Source: Shewanella sairae | GTDB taxonomy: Bacteria > Pseudomonadota > Gammaproteobacteria > Enterobacterales > Shewanellaceae | NCBI RefSeq assembly: GCF_023283535.1 | Contig: NZ_JAKILT010000050.1 | Span: 1 to 43,079, forward strand | Reading direction: 5' to 3' | Length of the DNA: 43,079 bases | In this document: positions 1 through 9,939 of the stretch, one piece after another | Layout: each line of letters begins with the position of its first letter | Numbering within the stretch: position 1 is the stretch's first letter | The notes under the pieces: generated by a model | Seen by the model: the letters and a program-made list of their open reading frames with translations, nothing else | The model's database searches: none | Told to the model about the DNA's origin: nothing | Translations under genes and position numbers: made by a program

Positions 1-3000
1 ACGGCGGCGCAGCAATTGAGCTGAGCTTCTCTGACTTCACTAATGATGGCAGCGGCAACCTTACCTTTGGTAACTACACCTATGCCAACGGTGTGATCAG
101 CTGGACTGAAACCGCGCCTGCTGAAGGTGACAGCATCACTGTCACCGCCACCCAAACCGATGCCGACAACAACACCTCGGCACAAGGGAAAGACACCGCA
201 ACGGTTGCCGATGAAACCGCGCCAAATGCACCAACTGTCATAATCCTAGATGACAATGCAGTGGTTGGTGCCCAAGGGCATATAAATGACGGCTGGCTAA
301 ATGCAGACGAAATTGCGTCTGGCGGTAACGGTATTCAACTACAAGTCAATGTTGATCATTCAGAGTTACTGCTAGGCGGAACTGTTACGCTAACTATCAC
401 GAATGGTACTCAGTTATCAGACGTAACTCTCAGCCTCAGTGGAACAGGAGAACTGATAGTTAACGGCTCTTCAAACACTGCAACGAGCCCTTTTAGTTAC
501 GATAATGGCACTATCACTTGGACAGAGACGACACCAGCAGCTGGTGAATCAATATCTGTCAGTGCCATACAGAGTGACATGGAAGGAAATGACTCAGCAC
601 CTGGCAGTGACATTGCAACAATAGCAACCGTCGATGCGAATGATGATGCACAAGGTAATTCATTTAGCGCAAGTGCAAGTTCTGAGAATAACTGGGGAAC
701 TGAAAATGGTAGCGTTGCAAACCCACTATTCACTATTAGTGCTAGAAACGCAGATGGTAGTGTTGGCACGGTTAATTACAATGGTCGTGGAGACGGTAAG
801 CTGGGTGTATCTGGCTCGCCTAGAAGCTCTGGAGGGGTAGAAGAGCAAATTGAATTCAATGCTGAAACAGGTGAGTCAGAAGCCTTAATATTTGAGTTTA
901 GTGGTTTAGTCAACACAGCGACCTTTAACGTCAGCAATATGTTTTCAAGTGAAGAAAATGGTGAGCAAGGAGTTTGGAAGGCATACTACCAAGGTCAACT
1001 TGTTGCAATGGATACTTTCAGAACTGAAACTGATAATAAAGGCGAGTTCACAATTGATACCGGTAAATTTGTCTTTGACACTCTAGTATTTGAAGCGACC
1101 TACGCCGTAAATGAGGAGTCTGAAACTAATCCTGGTGGGGACTCGTCAGATTACTTTTTAACCTCAATAATGGTATCTGGTCCTGAATTAGGTGGAAATG
1201 CATTAGTCGTTAATGAAGGAGAAATACTCTCTGCATCAACCATTGAAGCAGGTTTATTAGCCAATGACACTGACTCAGACCATTCTGAAACAGGACATTC
1301 ACATGAGCACGCTGATTCATTTGAGATCACCGCAGTCAACGGAAATTCGCTTCCTGTTGGCAATGAAATAATACTTGATAGCGGCGCAAAATTAGTCATT
1401 TATGCTAATGGTACTTACAGCTATGATACTAATGGAGCTTTTGAGCACCTCTTAGCTGGTGAGCAAGCTACGGATACGTTTACCTATACAATTACAGATG
1501 AACATGGTGCAACGGATACTGCAACTGTCACTATTAATATTATAGGGAAAAATGATGTCCCAACGACATCTGACGGACAAGTAAGCGGCATTGAAGATAC
1601 TGCAATCATATTAGAGTGGAAAGACTTCTCAATAACTGATCAAGACAACTCGAAATCAGAACTAACTATACAAGTCAGTCAGTTACCCAATAGTCAAAAT
1701 GGCATACTCGAGTACTTTAATGGCAGCTCTTGGGTTGCAGTGACAACACAAGTGCTGCTTACAGCTGCAATGTTTGATGCAAATCAGGTACGCTTTTCAC
1801 CTGCTGAAAATCAAGCTGATGGCGATGGATTAGCAACAGGCATAGGCAACAAAGGCTCCGCACTAGCCGAGTTTGAATTCGTCGTAACCGATGGAACCTC
1901 CACAAGTGACAGTTCCTCATTTACGATTAATATTGATGCTAGAGCAGATCAGCCAACACTCACTACACAGACGGGTAATATTGAGTGGGTTGATACCATT
2001 ATCAATAATCAACTACCAACAGGTACAGTATCCTCAGGTGATAAGATCTTTGATATTGACGTTGAAGATTTCATGTCAGGGCGAAATCTAGTCGCAACAG
2101 AGGCAAACACTTATCTGCAAGGATCTGAAGTTCTTGGTAACTCCCTTAATGGCAACTCAGGCAATGATATCTTAGTTGGTGGCAATCAGATTGACACTCT
2201 GCATGGCAATGCAGGTAATGACATATTCTTCGGTGGCGGCCAAAATGATTCTATTTATGGCGGAGACGGTGTAGATACTGCGGTTTACCAAGGAAACTTT
2301 GCCGAATACACCATTACTTATCATGACGATCATTCAGTTACCCCATACATATTAATCAATGACAGTCTAAATAGAGATGCCAGTTCAGTTAACGCTGCAG
2401 CACTCGATGCTGGCGATCATTTGTATGAAGTTGAACGCTTAGTGTTTGCTGATGGGATCTATACCGTCAACCCAGACGGTACGCTAACTCAAGTACAAAC
2501 CCAAGAAATTGCACTTGATATAGAAGCTTCTCTTGTTGATTTAGACGGCAGTGAAACACTATCAGATATTACCATCGAAGGATTACCCGAGGGAGCTTAC
2601 CTATCTGCAGGTAATTACTTAGATAATGGCACTTGGTCTGTTACTCCGCAAGAGTTGAACGACTTAAAAATAAGAGTTGAAGAGGGTTACACTGGTGATA
2701 AAGAGTTTGCGCTTGATATTCGTGTAACCAGTACCGAATCTAGCAATAATGACAACGCTACCTCAACGATTACTTTAGATGTATCACTACGTGACCATAA
2801 CTTTGATACTGGTACTAATGGCAACAATAATATTGATGGCACAGATAGTCACGATATCATTGTTAGTGACACATCAGGCATCCAGATTGTTCAGGGTGAA
2901 AACTATAATATCGCCTTTATATTAGACTCATCTGGCAGTATGGGTGGCGAAGCCGTTACCACAGCAAAAGCACAGTTAATAGAAGTTTTTAAAGTCCTGC

Positions 3001-4223
3001 AAGCTTCTGCCTCCGGTCAATATTCGGGTACTGTAAATATAGCCGTTATCGACTTCTCTGGTAGCGCAACTACAAGCATATCACTCAATATTAACGAGTT
3101 GGATATTGATGCTTTGGTCAATAATAGTGTCGATGCTTGGAACGATATTACTAGCGGCGGAAGAACAGACTATTTCGATGCCTTCAATGAAGCAACCAAC
3201 TGGTTTTCCAGTGAGTTAGTTACAAATAACCAAGGTAACAATCTAACCTACTTCATTACAGATGGTAAGGATAATGAAGGCGGAAATGTCAGCAATGCAT
3301 TTAGCTTATTAAATGCTGTTTCAGAAGTAGAAGCTGTAGGAGTTCACAATACATTAAACAGCTCTGACTTAACCGCTTACGACAGTGACGGTCTTGTTAG
3401 AGCTAAAGTCGATGTCAACAACTTATCTAGCGTAATTTTGGGCTCAGAAACCAATTTAATTCCAGGTGATGACCAATCAAACGGCGCTCAAGGTAACGAC
3501 ATTATTTTTGGTGATTTGACCCAGTTTGCAGGTATTGATGGTCAAGGCTTCACTGCATTACAAGCACTCGTAGCCCAAGAAACCTATACAAATGAAGCCA
3601 ATGTATCTGTTCAAGATATTCACGCTTTCATTACAGCGAACCCAGAAATGTTTGATATCTCCAATGCTAATGATGGTGAAGATACCTTAAGCGGAGGTGA
3701 AGGTAATGACATTCTATTTGGCCAGGGTGCTAACGACCTGCTTATTGGTGGAGATGGTTCAGATACCTTAATTGGTGGTTTGGGTGATGACACCTTAACG
3801 GGTGGCGCAGATGCCGATACATTCATCTGGACAGCAACCTCTGTTGATGGCTCTGACATGACCGATCATATTACTGACTTCAACTTAGCAGAAGACAAAC
3901 TCGACTTGAGCGATATTTTGCAAGGTGACTCAGTAAGTGAGCTACTACCATTCATAGAGTTTACCGATGTAAACGGCTCAACCAGTATTAATATTGATAC
4001 AGACCAAAACGGTAGTTTCGATCAACACATCATTCTAGATGGTGTTGATCTGTTTGCCCAATTTGGTAGCGATGAATCCGATATCATTTCTGGTTTACTT
4101 GGAAGTAATGGTGATGGTGCTCTTATTGTGAGCAACTCCTCTGGAGAACCTCTAGTTCAGGCCGTTAACACGCCGGCCCCACTTGATGAACTAATAAATC
4201 AAAATGGAACAAACATACCATAA
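1..4223 (+). CDS. bpfA: RTX biofilm adhesin, C-terminal part (BpfA/LapA type), 5' partial
   Basis: The frame is open from base 3 with no start of its own, so this is the last ~1406 residues of a larger protein. Modules in order: the end of one and a full second Ig-like repeat (shared core ITWTET near bases 107 and 515); a beta-rich stretch I do not recognise (~655-1185); a VCBS-like repeat (~1320-1555); a cadherin-like module (~1560-1950); a first block of glycine/aspartate-rich RTX nonapeptides (~2155-2290); a second cadherin-like module; a von Willebrand A domain with MIDAS motif DSSGSMGG at 2925; and a second RTX block (~3680-3815) leading into a type I secretion C-terminal domain. Large adhesins of this family are held in the outer membrane by their N-terminus and released by LapG cleavage there; that end is outside the window. 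The genes downstream are the matching secretion and release genes. The family call is firm; the name bpfA rests on the Shewanella-like neighbourhood. Confidence 0.9.
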   Translation, partial: GGAAIELSFSDFTNDGSGNLTFGNYTYANGVISWTETAPAEGDSITVTATQTDADNNTSAQGKDTATVADETAPNAPTVIILDDNAVVGAQGHINDGWLNADEIASGGNGIQLQVNVDHSELLLGGTVTLTITNGTQLSDVTLSLSGTGELIVNGSSNTATSPFSYDNGTITWTETTPAAGESISVSAIQSDMEGNDSAPGSDIATIATVDANDDAQGNSFSASASSENNWGTENGSVANPLFTISARNADGSVGTVNYNGRGDGKLGVSGSPRSSGGVEEQIEFNAETGESEALIFEFSGLVNTATFNVSNMFSSEENGEQGVWKAYYQGQLVAMDTFRTETDNKGEFTIDTGKFVFDTLVFEATYAVNEESETNPGGDSSDYFLTSIMVSGPELGGNALVVNEGEILSASTIEAGLLANDTDSDHSETGHSHEHADSFEITAVNGNSLPVGNEIILDSGAKLVIYANGTYSYDTNGAFEHLLAGEQATDTFTYTITDEHGATDTATVTINIIGKNDVPTTSDGQVSGIEDTAIILEWKDFSITDQDNSKSELTIQVSQLPNSQNGILEYFNGSSWVAVTTQVLLTAAMFDANQVRFSPAENQADGDGLATGIGNKGSALAEFEFVVTDGTSTSDSSSFTINIDARADQPTLTTQTGNIEWVDTIINNQLPTGTVSSGDKIFDIDVEDFMSGRNLVATEANTYLQGSEVLGNSLNGNSGNDILVGGNQIDTLHGNAGNDIFFGGGQNDSIYGGDGVDTAVYQGNFAEYTITYHDDHSVTPYILINDSLNRDASSVNAAALDAGDHLYEVERLVFADGIYTVNPDGTLTQVQTQEIALDIEASLVDLDGSETLSDITIEGLPEGAYLSAGNYLDNGTWSVTPQELNDLKIRVEEGYTGDKEFALDIRVTSTESSNNDNATSTITLDVSLRDHNFDTGTNGNNNIDGTDSHDIIVSDTSGIQIVQGENYNIAFILDSSGSMGGEAVTTAKAQLIEVFKVLQASASGQYSGTVNIAVIDFSGSATTSISLNINELDIDALVNNSVDAWNDITSGGRTDYFDAFNEATNWFSSELVTNNQGNNLTYFITDGKDNEGGNVSNAFSLLNAVSEVEAVGVHNTLNSSDLTAYDSDGLVRAKVDVNNLSSVILGSETNLIPGDDQSNGAQGNDIIFGDLTQFAGIDGQGFTALQALVAQETYTNEANVSVQDIHAFITANPEMFDISNANDGEDTLSGGEGNDILFGQGANDLLIGGDGSDTLIGGLGDDTLTGGADADTFIWTATSVDGSDMTDHITDFNLAEDKLDLSDILQGDSVSELLPFIEFTDVNGSTSINIDTDQNGSFDQHIILDGVDLFAQFGSDESDIISGLLGSNGDGALIVSNSSGEPLVQAVNTPAPLDELINQNGTNIP

Positions 4224-4235
4224 CAAAGAAGATAC

Positions 4236-4263
4236 AAGTGACCTGTGGCAAAACAGGTCACTT
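4236..4263 (+). terminator. Hairpin between adhesin and its transporter genes
   Basis: An 11-bp perfect stem (AAGTGACCTGT at 4236-4246 with ACAGGTCACTT at 4253-4263) and a 6-base loop begin 13 bases after the adhesin stop codon. Only three Ts follow, so it is a weak intrinsic terminator at best. It could lower readthrough into the transporter genes or protect the 3' end of the adhesin mRNA. Confidence 0.5.
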
Positions 4264-4317
4264 TGTCCGATACTTCAATAATAAATAATAACAAAATCTT
4301 AAGGATAACTTCCTATA

Positions 4318-6495
4318 GTGTCTGCATCAGATCCTAAGAATACTGAGCAATGGGCGATTTCGGCTTCACAACGAGTCATTGTCGACCCCCTGTTAGACAG
4401 TTTAGTTTTACTTACCGAGCATTTCGGTAGCCCTTGCTCTAGTGACTCTCTAGCGGCAGGACTGCCAATGCAGGGACACGTATTAACGCCAGAGTTATTA
4501 CCTCAGGCTGCTAGCCGAGCAGGCTTAGCCGCCAAGTTATCTCGTAAAGGATTAAACGAGATATCAGATATCATGCTGCCTTGCATTTTATTATTAAAAG
4601 ACAAGAAAGCCTGCCTTTTGCGTGAACTTGATATTGATAAAGATCGTGCAGTTATTCAGCTCCCTGAAACGGGAGGTAAAGAAGTTTTATCAATAGAAGA
4701 ACTTGAAGCACTTTACGTTGGCTACTTGTTCTTAGTTAAACAAGAGTATCGTGGAGATATGGGATTGGATGTCCATCTTCATGACAACAAATCTCACTGG
4801 CTATGGCAAACCGTAAAAGATTCCGCACCTATTTATAGAGATGCATTAATCGCATCAGTACTCGTCAACTTATTTGCCTTAGTTTCACCACTATTCATTA
4901 TGAATGTGTATGACAAGGTTGTTCCTAATCTCGCTTTTGACTCTTTATGGGTACTAGCCATTGGTGCCGGTATTGCCTACATATTTGACTTAATACTTCG
5001 CCAATTAAGAAGCTACTTGATAGATGTTGCAGGGAAAAAAGTTGATATTATTGTATCTTCTAAGCTTTTCGCCAAAGCAATAGGCATTCCTCTAGAAAAG
5101 CGATCCCCAAGCGTTGGTGGCATGGCAAAGCAACTCGGGGAATTTGACAGTATTCGCGATATTCTCACTTCGGCCACAATCACCACTTTAGTTGACCTTC
5201 CTTTTGCATTTTTCTTTTTAACTATTATCTATATTGTTGCTGGCGACCTTGCCATCATCCCTCTCTTAGGCGGCATAATTATTATTGGTTACACCTTGAT
5301 TATGCAGCCAAAACTAAAAACTGCTATTGATGAAAGTAACAAATTCTCTGGGCTTAAGCACGGTCATTTAATTGAATCGTTAGCCTCCATTGAGTCAATT
5401 AAGTCCAGTGGTGCTGAAGGGCTAGTGCAAAAAAGTTGGCAACAAATGATTGGCCATACTGCAAATTGGCAGCTTAAATCGAAAAAAATCACCACATCGG
5501 TGACAAATATGGCAACTTTTGTCGTGCAAACGTCGGTTATTTTTGTGGTTATTTTAGGTGTCTATCGAGTCGCAGAAAATGAAATATCAATGGGTGGAAT
5601 TATTGCAGCAGTTATTCTTTCTAGCCGAGCGATTTCTCCTATGGCGCAATTAGCAGGTTTAATGACTCGCGGCAATCAAACCGCTAGCGCATTACGCCAA
5701 TTAGATGAACTCATGACTCAAGAAGATGAATTTGAAAACAAAGGCCACTTGGTAAGTCGACAGCGACTAATGGGGCAAATAAGCGCTCATCATATGGGCT
5801 TTAGCTACCCAGGTGCAGAGCGCCCGATTTTGCACCCTTTATCAATTAATATCGCTCCTGGAGAGCGAATAGCAATTATTGGCCGTAACGGTTCGGGAAA
5901 GAGTACTTTAGCTAAGCTTTTGGTTGGACTATTTAAGCCAACAAAGGGCAGCCTGACTTATGATGGTCTTGACTCAGAGCAAATCCACCCAAGTGATTTA
6001 AGACGGAACTTCGGCTACTTACCACAAGATATAACACTCTTTCATGGCACTATTCGTGACAACATTTTATTTGGTACACGCCAAGTTACTGAGCACCAGC
6101 TTATTCGAGCGGTACAGTTATCGGGGATCAACCTGTTCACAAATTTAGAATCCGAAGGCTTAGATCAACAAGTCGGTGAAGGGGGGCGCGAGCTATCACG
6201 CGGCCAACGACAAACAATTGCGCTAGCTCGAGCAACATTAAACGATCCTCCAGTTTTACTTATGGATGAACCAACTGCAAGCTTAGATGCCCGTGCAGAA
6301 AAGCAATTTATCCATGCTATGCATAACGTTAGTAAAGATAGAACGCTATTACTTATCACCCATAAGATGCATTTACTTAATCTCGTTGACCGCATTATAG
6401 TACTCGACCGTGGTCACATTGTTGCTGATGCCCCTAAAACAGAAGTACTCAAAAAGCTAAATGATGGACTTTTAGCAGGAGCGGCAAAGAAATGA
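4318..6495 (+). CDS. lapB: Type I secretion ABC transporter with C39-like domain (LapB/RtxB type)
   Basis: Inner-membrane ATPase/permease that exports the adhesin; 725 aa, usual for the family. Residues ~15-150 form a C39 peptidase-like domain; the C39 peptidase Cys is not apparent, as in transporters that use this domain only to dock RTX substrates. Hydrophobic segments from about residue 175 to 430 form the exporter membrane domain. The ATPase domain has Walker A GRNGSGKST (522-530), signature LSRGQR (626-631) and Walker B VLLMDEP (646-652). The start is GTG at 4318, with AAGGA about 12 bases upstream. The stop overlaps the next start (ATGA at 6492), so the two are translationally coupled. 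Orthologues are called rtxB in Shewanella annotation and lapB in Pseudomonas. Confidence 0.93.
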   Translation: MSASDPKNTEQWAISASQRVIVDPLLDSLVLLTEHFGSPCSSDSLAAGLPMQGHVLTPELLPQAASRAGLAAKLSRKGLNEISDIMLPCILLLKDKKACLLRELDIDKDRAVIQLPETGGKEVLSIEELEALYVGYLFLVKQEYRGDMGLDVHLHDNKSHWLWQTVKDSAPIYRDALIASVLVNLFALVSPLFIMNVYDKVVPNLAFDSLWVLAIGAGIAYIFDLILRQLRSYLIDVAGKKVDIIVSSKLFAKAIGIPLEKRSPSVGGMAKQLGEFDSIRDILTSATITTLVDLPFAFFFLTIIYIVAGDLAIIPLLGGIIIIGYTLIMQPKLKTAIDESNKFSGLKHGHLIESLASIESIKSSGAEGLVQKSWQQMIGHTANWQLKSKKITTSVTNMATFVVQTSVIFVVILGVYRVAENEISMGGIIAAVILSSRAISPMAQLAGLMTRGNQTASALRQLDELMTQEDEFENKGHLVSRQRLMGQISAHHMGFSYPGAERPILHPLSINIAPGERIAIIGRNGSGKSTLAKLLVGLFKPTKGSLTYDGLDSEQIHPSDLRRNFGYLPQDITLFHGTIRDNILFGTRQVTEHQLIRAVQLSGINLFTNLESEGLDQQVGEGGRELSRGQRQTIALARATLNDPPVLLMDEPTASLDARAEKQFIHAMHNVSKDRTLLLITHKMHLLNLVDRIIVLDRGHIVADAPKTEVLKKLNDGLLAGAAKK

Positions 6496-7874
6496 GTAAG
6501 CACCTAACTACAAACGATCTAGAAATGGTCGATGACGTATATGGTGCCATGATGACGGATGCACCAACGAGTCACAGACTCACTATTTGGGCATTATCCG
6601 CTTTAGTTGTGACTTTTATCACCTGGGCTTATTTTGCTGAACTTGATCAAGTAACAACGGGCATGGGTAAGGTTATTCCTTCATCTCAGGTGCAAGTGAT
6701 TCAAAGTTTAGACGGCGGTATTTTGCAAGACATGTACGTTCAAGAAGGGCTTATTGTCACCAAAGGACAGCCATTAGCTCGTATTGATGCCACACGATTT
6801 CAATCAGACTTTGCTCAGCAAGAGCAAGAAGTTAACAGTCTACTTGCCAATGTTATCCGCCTAAAAACCGAACTTAATAGCATCACGATCTCAGGGATCA
6901 ATAATGATTGGCGCGAGCAAGTAAAAATATCTCCTCAAACATTAGTGTTTCCAGCCCCCCTTGAAGAAACAGAAGCAGAACTTACCCGCCGTCAACGTGA
7001 AGAATATGTCGGTAGGCTCGATAATCTAAGTAACCAACTAGAGATCCAAGCGCGACAAATTCAGCAACGTAATCAAGAGATCCAAGAACTAGCTTCCAAG
7101 ATCAAAACACTTACAACCAGTTTCCAGTTAGTCTCTAGAGAACTTGAACTCACTCGCCCCTTAGCAGAGAAAGGTATTGTTCCTGAAGTTGAATTATTAA
7201 AACTTCAACGTGTTGTAAACGATATTCAAGGCGAGTTAGCCTCACTTCGTTTATTACGTCCTAAAGTTAAATCGACCATGGACGAAGCGATTTTAAAACG
7301 CCGAGAATCTGTACTCATTTACGCCGCAGACAGCCGAGCCCAGCTTAATGAAATGCAAACAAAGCTCTCTCGTATGAATGAAGCACAAGTAGGTGCACAA
7401 GATAAAGTTAGCAAAGCGGAGATTATTTCACCTGTAAACGGCACAGTAAAAAGCGTACATATAAATACCTTAGGCGGCGTTGTTCAGCCTGGGGTCGATA
7501 TTATTGAGATTGTGCCTTCTGAAGACAAGCTACTAATAGAAACTAAGATTATTCCTAAAGATATCGCTTTTTTACATCCAGGGTTACCCGCTGTAGTGAA
7601 GATTACCGCCTATGACTTCACCCGTTACGGGGGCTTAAAAGGTGTTGTAGAACATATAAGTGCTGATACTACACAAGATGAAGAAGGCAACAGCTTTTAT
7701 ATCGTAAAAGTAAGAACTGAATTTTCAAGTTTAACAAAAGATGACGGTACTAAAATGCCCATCATACCAGGCATGCTTACCTCGGTTGATGTAATAACAG
7801 GGCAAAGATCTGTTTTAGAGTACATACTTAATCCAATATTACGGGCTAAAGACACTGCGCTCAGAGAGCGCTAA
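6492..7874 (+). CDS. lapC: Type I secretion membrane fusion protein (HlyD family, LapC/RtxD type)
   Basis: Periplasmic adaptor linking the ABC transporter to the outer membrane channel; 460 aa. A short cytoplasmic N-terminus is followed by one membrane segment (~residues 28-48, around LSALVVTFITWAYF). Next come a biotinyl-lipoyl half (VIPSSQVQVIQSLDGGILQD), a long coiled-coil hairpin rich in Q, E, L and R (~110-310), the second lipoyl half (AEIISPVNGTVKSV) and a C-terminal beta barrel. The C-terminus ends in LRER and the stop is 29 bases before the next gene. It overlaps the upstream gene by 4 bases. Role and partners follow from the HlyD family and the operon. Confidence 0.93.
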   Translation: MSKHLTTNDLEMVDDVYGAMMTDAPTSHRLTIWALSALVVTFITWAYFAELDQVTTGMGKVIPSSQVQVIQSLDGGILQDMYVQEGLIVTKGQPLARIDATRFQSDFAQQEQEVNSLLANVIRLKTELNSITISGINNDWREQVKISPQTLVFPAPLEETEAELTRRQREEYVGRLDNLSNQLEIQARQIQQRNQEIQELASKIKTLTTSFQLVSRELELTRPLAEKGIVPEVELLKLQRVVNDIQGELASLRLLRPKVKSTMDEAILKRRESVLIYAADSRAQLNEMQTKLSRMNEAQVGAQDKVSKAEIISPVNGTVKSVHINTLGGVVQPGVDIIEIVPSEDKLLIETKIIPKDIAFLHPGLPAVVKITAYDFTRYGGLKGVVEHISADTTQDEEGNSFYIVKVRTEFSSLTKDDGTKMPIIPGMLTSVDVITGQRSVLEYILNPILRAKDTALRER

Positions 7875-7903
7875 GCCCTATAAGGTAACCAGGAGGGGTC
7901 TAT

Positions 7904-9319
7904 ATGGATAACAGTACAATCCGGCAGCTAAAACGCGGTGCTTTAGCACTTGCCGTTAGCACACTGATAGTTCCAACGTCAGCGTACAGCCAAACACTTG
8001 AGCAAGCAGTAGCGCATACACTTGATACCAATCCAGAGATTCGGATTGCATTTAATCGATTTAAAACACGTGAAGAGCAGGTCAGTCAAGCTGTTGCTGG
8101 CTATATGCCGACAGTTGACATAAGCGCTGGTTATGGCTGGGAGCAGACCAACAGCCCATCAACTCGTAGACGAGCAGGGCAAGGCAGTGTCGATGATGAT
8201 GGCGTGATCGAACTGGAACGAGGTGAAGCAGGTTTCAGTATTAAACAAATGCTTTTCGATGGCTTTTATACCAGCAGTGAAGTTGACCGTTACAGCTTTG
8301 AAGCCAGTGCCGAGCAATGGGCACTATTTGCCGCAGCAGAAGACATGGCACTCGATGTAGCTAAAGTTTACATCAATTATATTCGCAGCGAGCAAGTACT
8401 AACACTTGCAGAGAAAAATCTCGAAAGTCATAAAGAGATCTACAGCCAAATCAAGCAACGTACAGATTCAGGCTTAGGCTCTACTGCAGATTTATCTCAA
8501 ATTACCGGCCGTTTAGCTCGTGCAAATGCTAACGTCATTTCAGCGCGTAATAACTTTTACGATGCTAAATCCCAATTTGTTAGAATCGTTGAGCAAGAAC
8601 CTGAAGATATGATTGTGCCAGTACCTGATGCTGACATGCTTCCTGCAGATCTAGGGACTAGCATCATTATGGCTCAAGACAATCATCCTATTCTCAAGTC
8701 TGCAGCGAGTGATATTTACGCCGCAAAAAATGAGCGAGACTCTGCACAATCCAATTATTACCCTAAGCTCAGCTTGGAACTTGAAGGTAACTGGAATAAT
8801 GATCTTGATGGTGAAGATGGATACTCAGCTATAGCTAGCAACAATGTCGGTGGGCACAGCAATGACCTCGTTGCCATGGTACGAGTAAAGTACAACCTAT
8901 TTTCAGGTGGTCGAGATCTCGCTAGAGAAAAAGAAGCCGCCTACAAAGTTGGTGAAGCCAAAGAAATCCGTCAAAGCGCACACAGGCAAGTCGTTGAAGG
9001 AGCAAACTTAGCTTGGAATGCCTACGAGCTGCTTACACCACAAAAGATGTATATACGTGACCATGTTATTGCAGCCAAAGACACTCAGGTTGCTTATAGC
9101 CAGCAGTTTAATCTAGGTCAACGAAGCTTATTAGATTTACTCGATACCGAGAATGAACTATTTGAAGCACGAAAAGATTATTTAGAATCTGAATACGATG
9201 AAATCATTGCTCAATACAGAGTGTTAAATGCCACAGGACAATTACTTGATTCCTTACGTGTAACCAGACCCGATGTTTGGCAAGGCGAGCGAGACTATGA
9301 GGGAGGAGTCCCACAATGA
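7904..9319 (+). CDS. aggA: TolC-family outer membrane channel of the adhesin secretion system (AggA)
   Basis: Outer membrane exit duct of the type I system; 471 aa. It has an N-terminal signal peptide with a hydrophobic core ALALAVSTLIVPTSAYS and likely cleavage before QTLEQAV. Two outer membrane efflux protein repeats follow, including the typical FNRFKTREEQVSQA and LYNLFSGGRD-like segments and a C-terminal LLDLLDTENELFEARKDY. A strong Shine-Dalgarno (AGGAGGGG at 7891-7898) precedes the ATG. The stop overlaps the next start (ATGA at 9316). AggA is the Shewanella name, tied to autoaggregation; LapE is the Pseudomonas equivalent. Confidence 0.92.
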   Translation: MDNSTIRQLKRGALALAVSTLIVPTSAYSQTLEQAVAHTLDTNPEIRIAFNRFKTREEQVSQAVAGYMPTVDISAGYGWEQTNSPSTRRRAGQGSVDDDGVIELERGEAGFSIKQMLFDGFYTSSEVDRYSFEASAEQWALFAAAEDMALDVAKVYINYIRSEQVLTLAEKNLESHKEIYSQIKQRTDSGLGSTADLSQITGRLARANANVISARNNFYDAKSQFVRIVEQEPEDMIVPVPDADMLPADLGTSIIMAQDNHPILKSAASDIYAAKNERDSAQSNYYPKLSLELEGNWNNDLDGEDGYSAIASNNVGGHSNDLVAMVRVKYNLFSGGRDLAREKEAAYKVGEAKEIRQSAHRQVVEGANLAWNAYELLTPQKMYIRDHVIAAKDTQVAYSQQFNLGQRSLLDLLDTENELFEARKDYLESEYDEIIAQYRVLNATGQLLDSLRVTRPDVWQGERDYEGGVPQ

Positions 9320-9921
9320 AAATCTTATTAATTCTATTGGGTATCATGACATTAAGTGGTTGCTCAATGCGTGATATAGCCACTATGGATGAGCCTACTG
9401 TCCAAGTGAACGATCTCAGCGATATAGATCATGATGGGGTGATTGTTGCACGAGAGCGCTGTACCGATACAGCACTAGGTGCCACTATCGACAATTATGG
9501 CTGTGGAAAAATAAAACCTATCAATGAGCGTCAAGAGCTTAAGGTTTTGTTCGCCAATGACTCTTTTTACATTGCACCAGAGTATTATCCACAAGTTGAA
9601 GTCATCGCGACATTCATGCGTGAATTCCCAAATACTCAGGCTGTGATTGAAGGCCACTGTAGCAAAACCGGCTCTCATGAACACAACCAAAAGCTCTCTC
9701 AGAATAGAGCTAATGCTGTGAGTGCTCTATTGACTGAACGCTTTGGTATTGAATCTAATAGACTAAGTGCTGTAGGTTATAGCTTCGACCGCCCTATTGA
9801 CCCTACACATACAGCTGCGGCGCACAAAGTTAATCGTCGAGTAATTGCGGAGTTGACAGGAGATGACACCACAGCGGACATGAAATGGCACATCTATACC
9901 GTCGACGAAGAAGTTAACTAG
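9316..9921 (+). CDS. OmpA-family peptidoglycan-binding lipoprotein of the adhesin operon
   Basis: A 201-aa lipoprotein. The signal peptide ends in lipobox LSGC (Cys16). A short calcium-binding-like stretch follows (DIDHDGVIVARERC, thrombospondin type 3-like). Residues ~75-175 form an OmpA C-terminal domain with the peptidoglycan-binding signature (VIEGHCSKTGSHEHNQKLSQ, then NRVIAEL near the end). The 4-base overlap with aggA suggests coupled translation. A gene of this type sits in this position in Shewanella bpf clusters. The likely role, inferred, is tethering or aligning the secretion channel to the cell wall. Confidence 0.85.
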   Translation: MKILLILLGIMTLSGCSMRDIATMDEPTVQVNDLSDIDHDGVIVARERCTDTALGATIDNYGCGKIKPINERQELKVLFANDSFYIAPEYYPQVEVIATFMREFPNTQAVIEGHCSKTGSHEHNQKLSQNRANAVSALLTERFGIESNRLSAVGYSFDRPIDPTHTAAAHKVNRRVIAELTGDDTTADMKWHIYTVDEEVN

Positions 9922-9939
9922 GAGTTGTAACTAAGCATC

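Noticed and set aside
11..620. Ig-like adhesin repeats as a DNA-level tandem array
   Set aside because: Only about one and a half protein repeats fall in the window, and their DNA has diverged.
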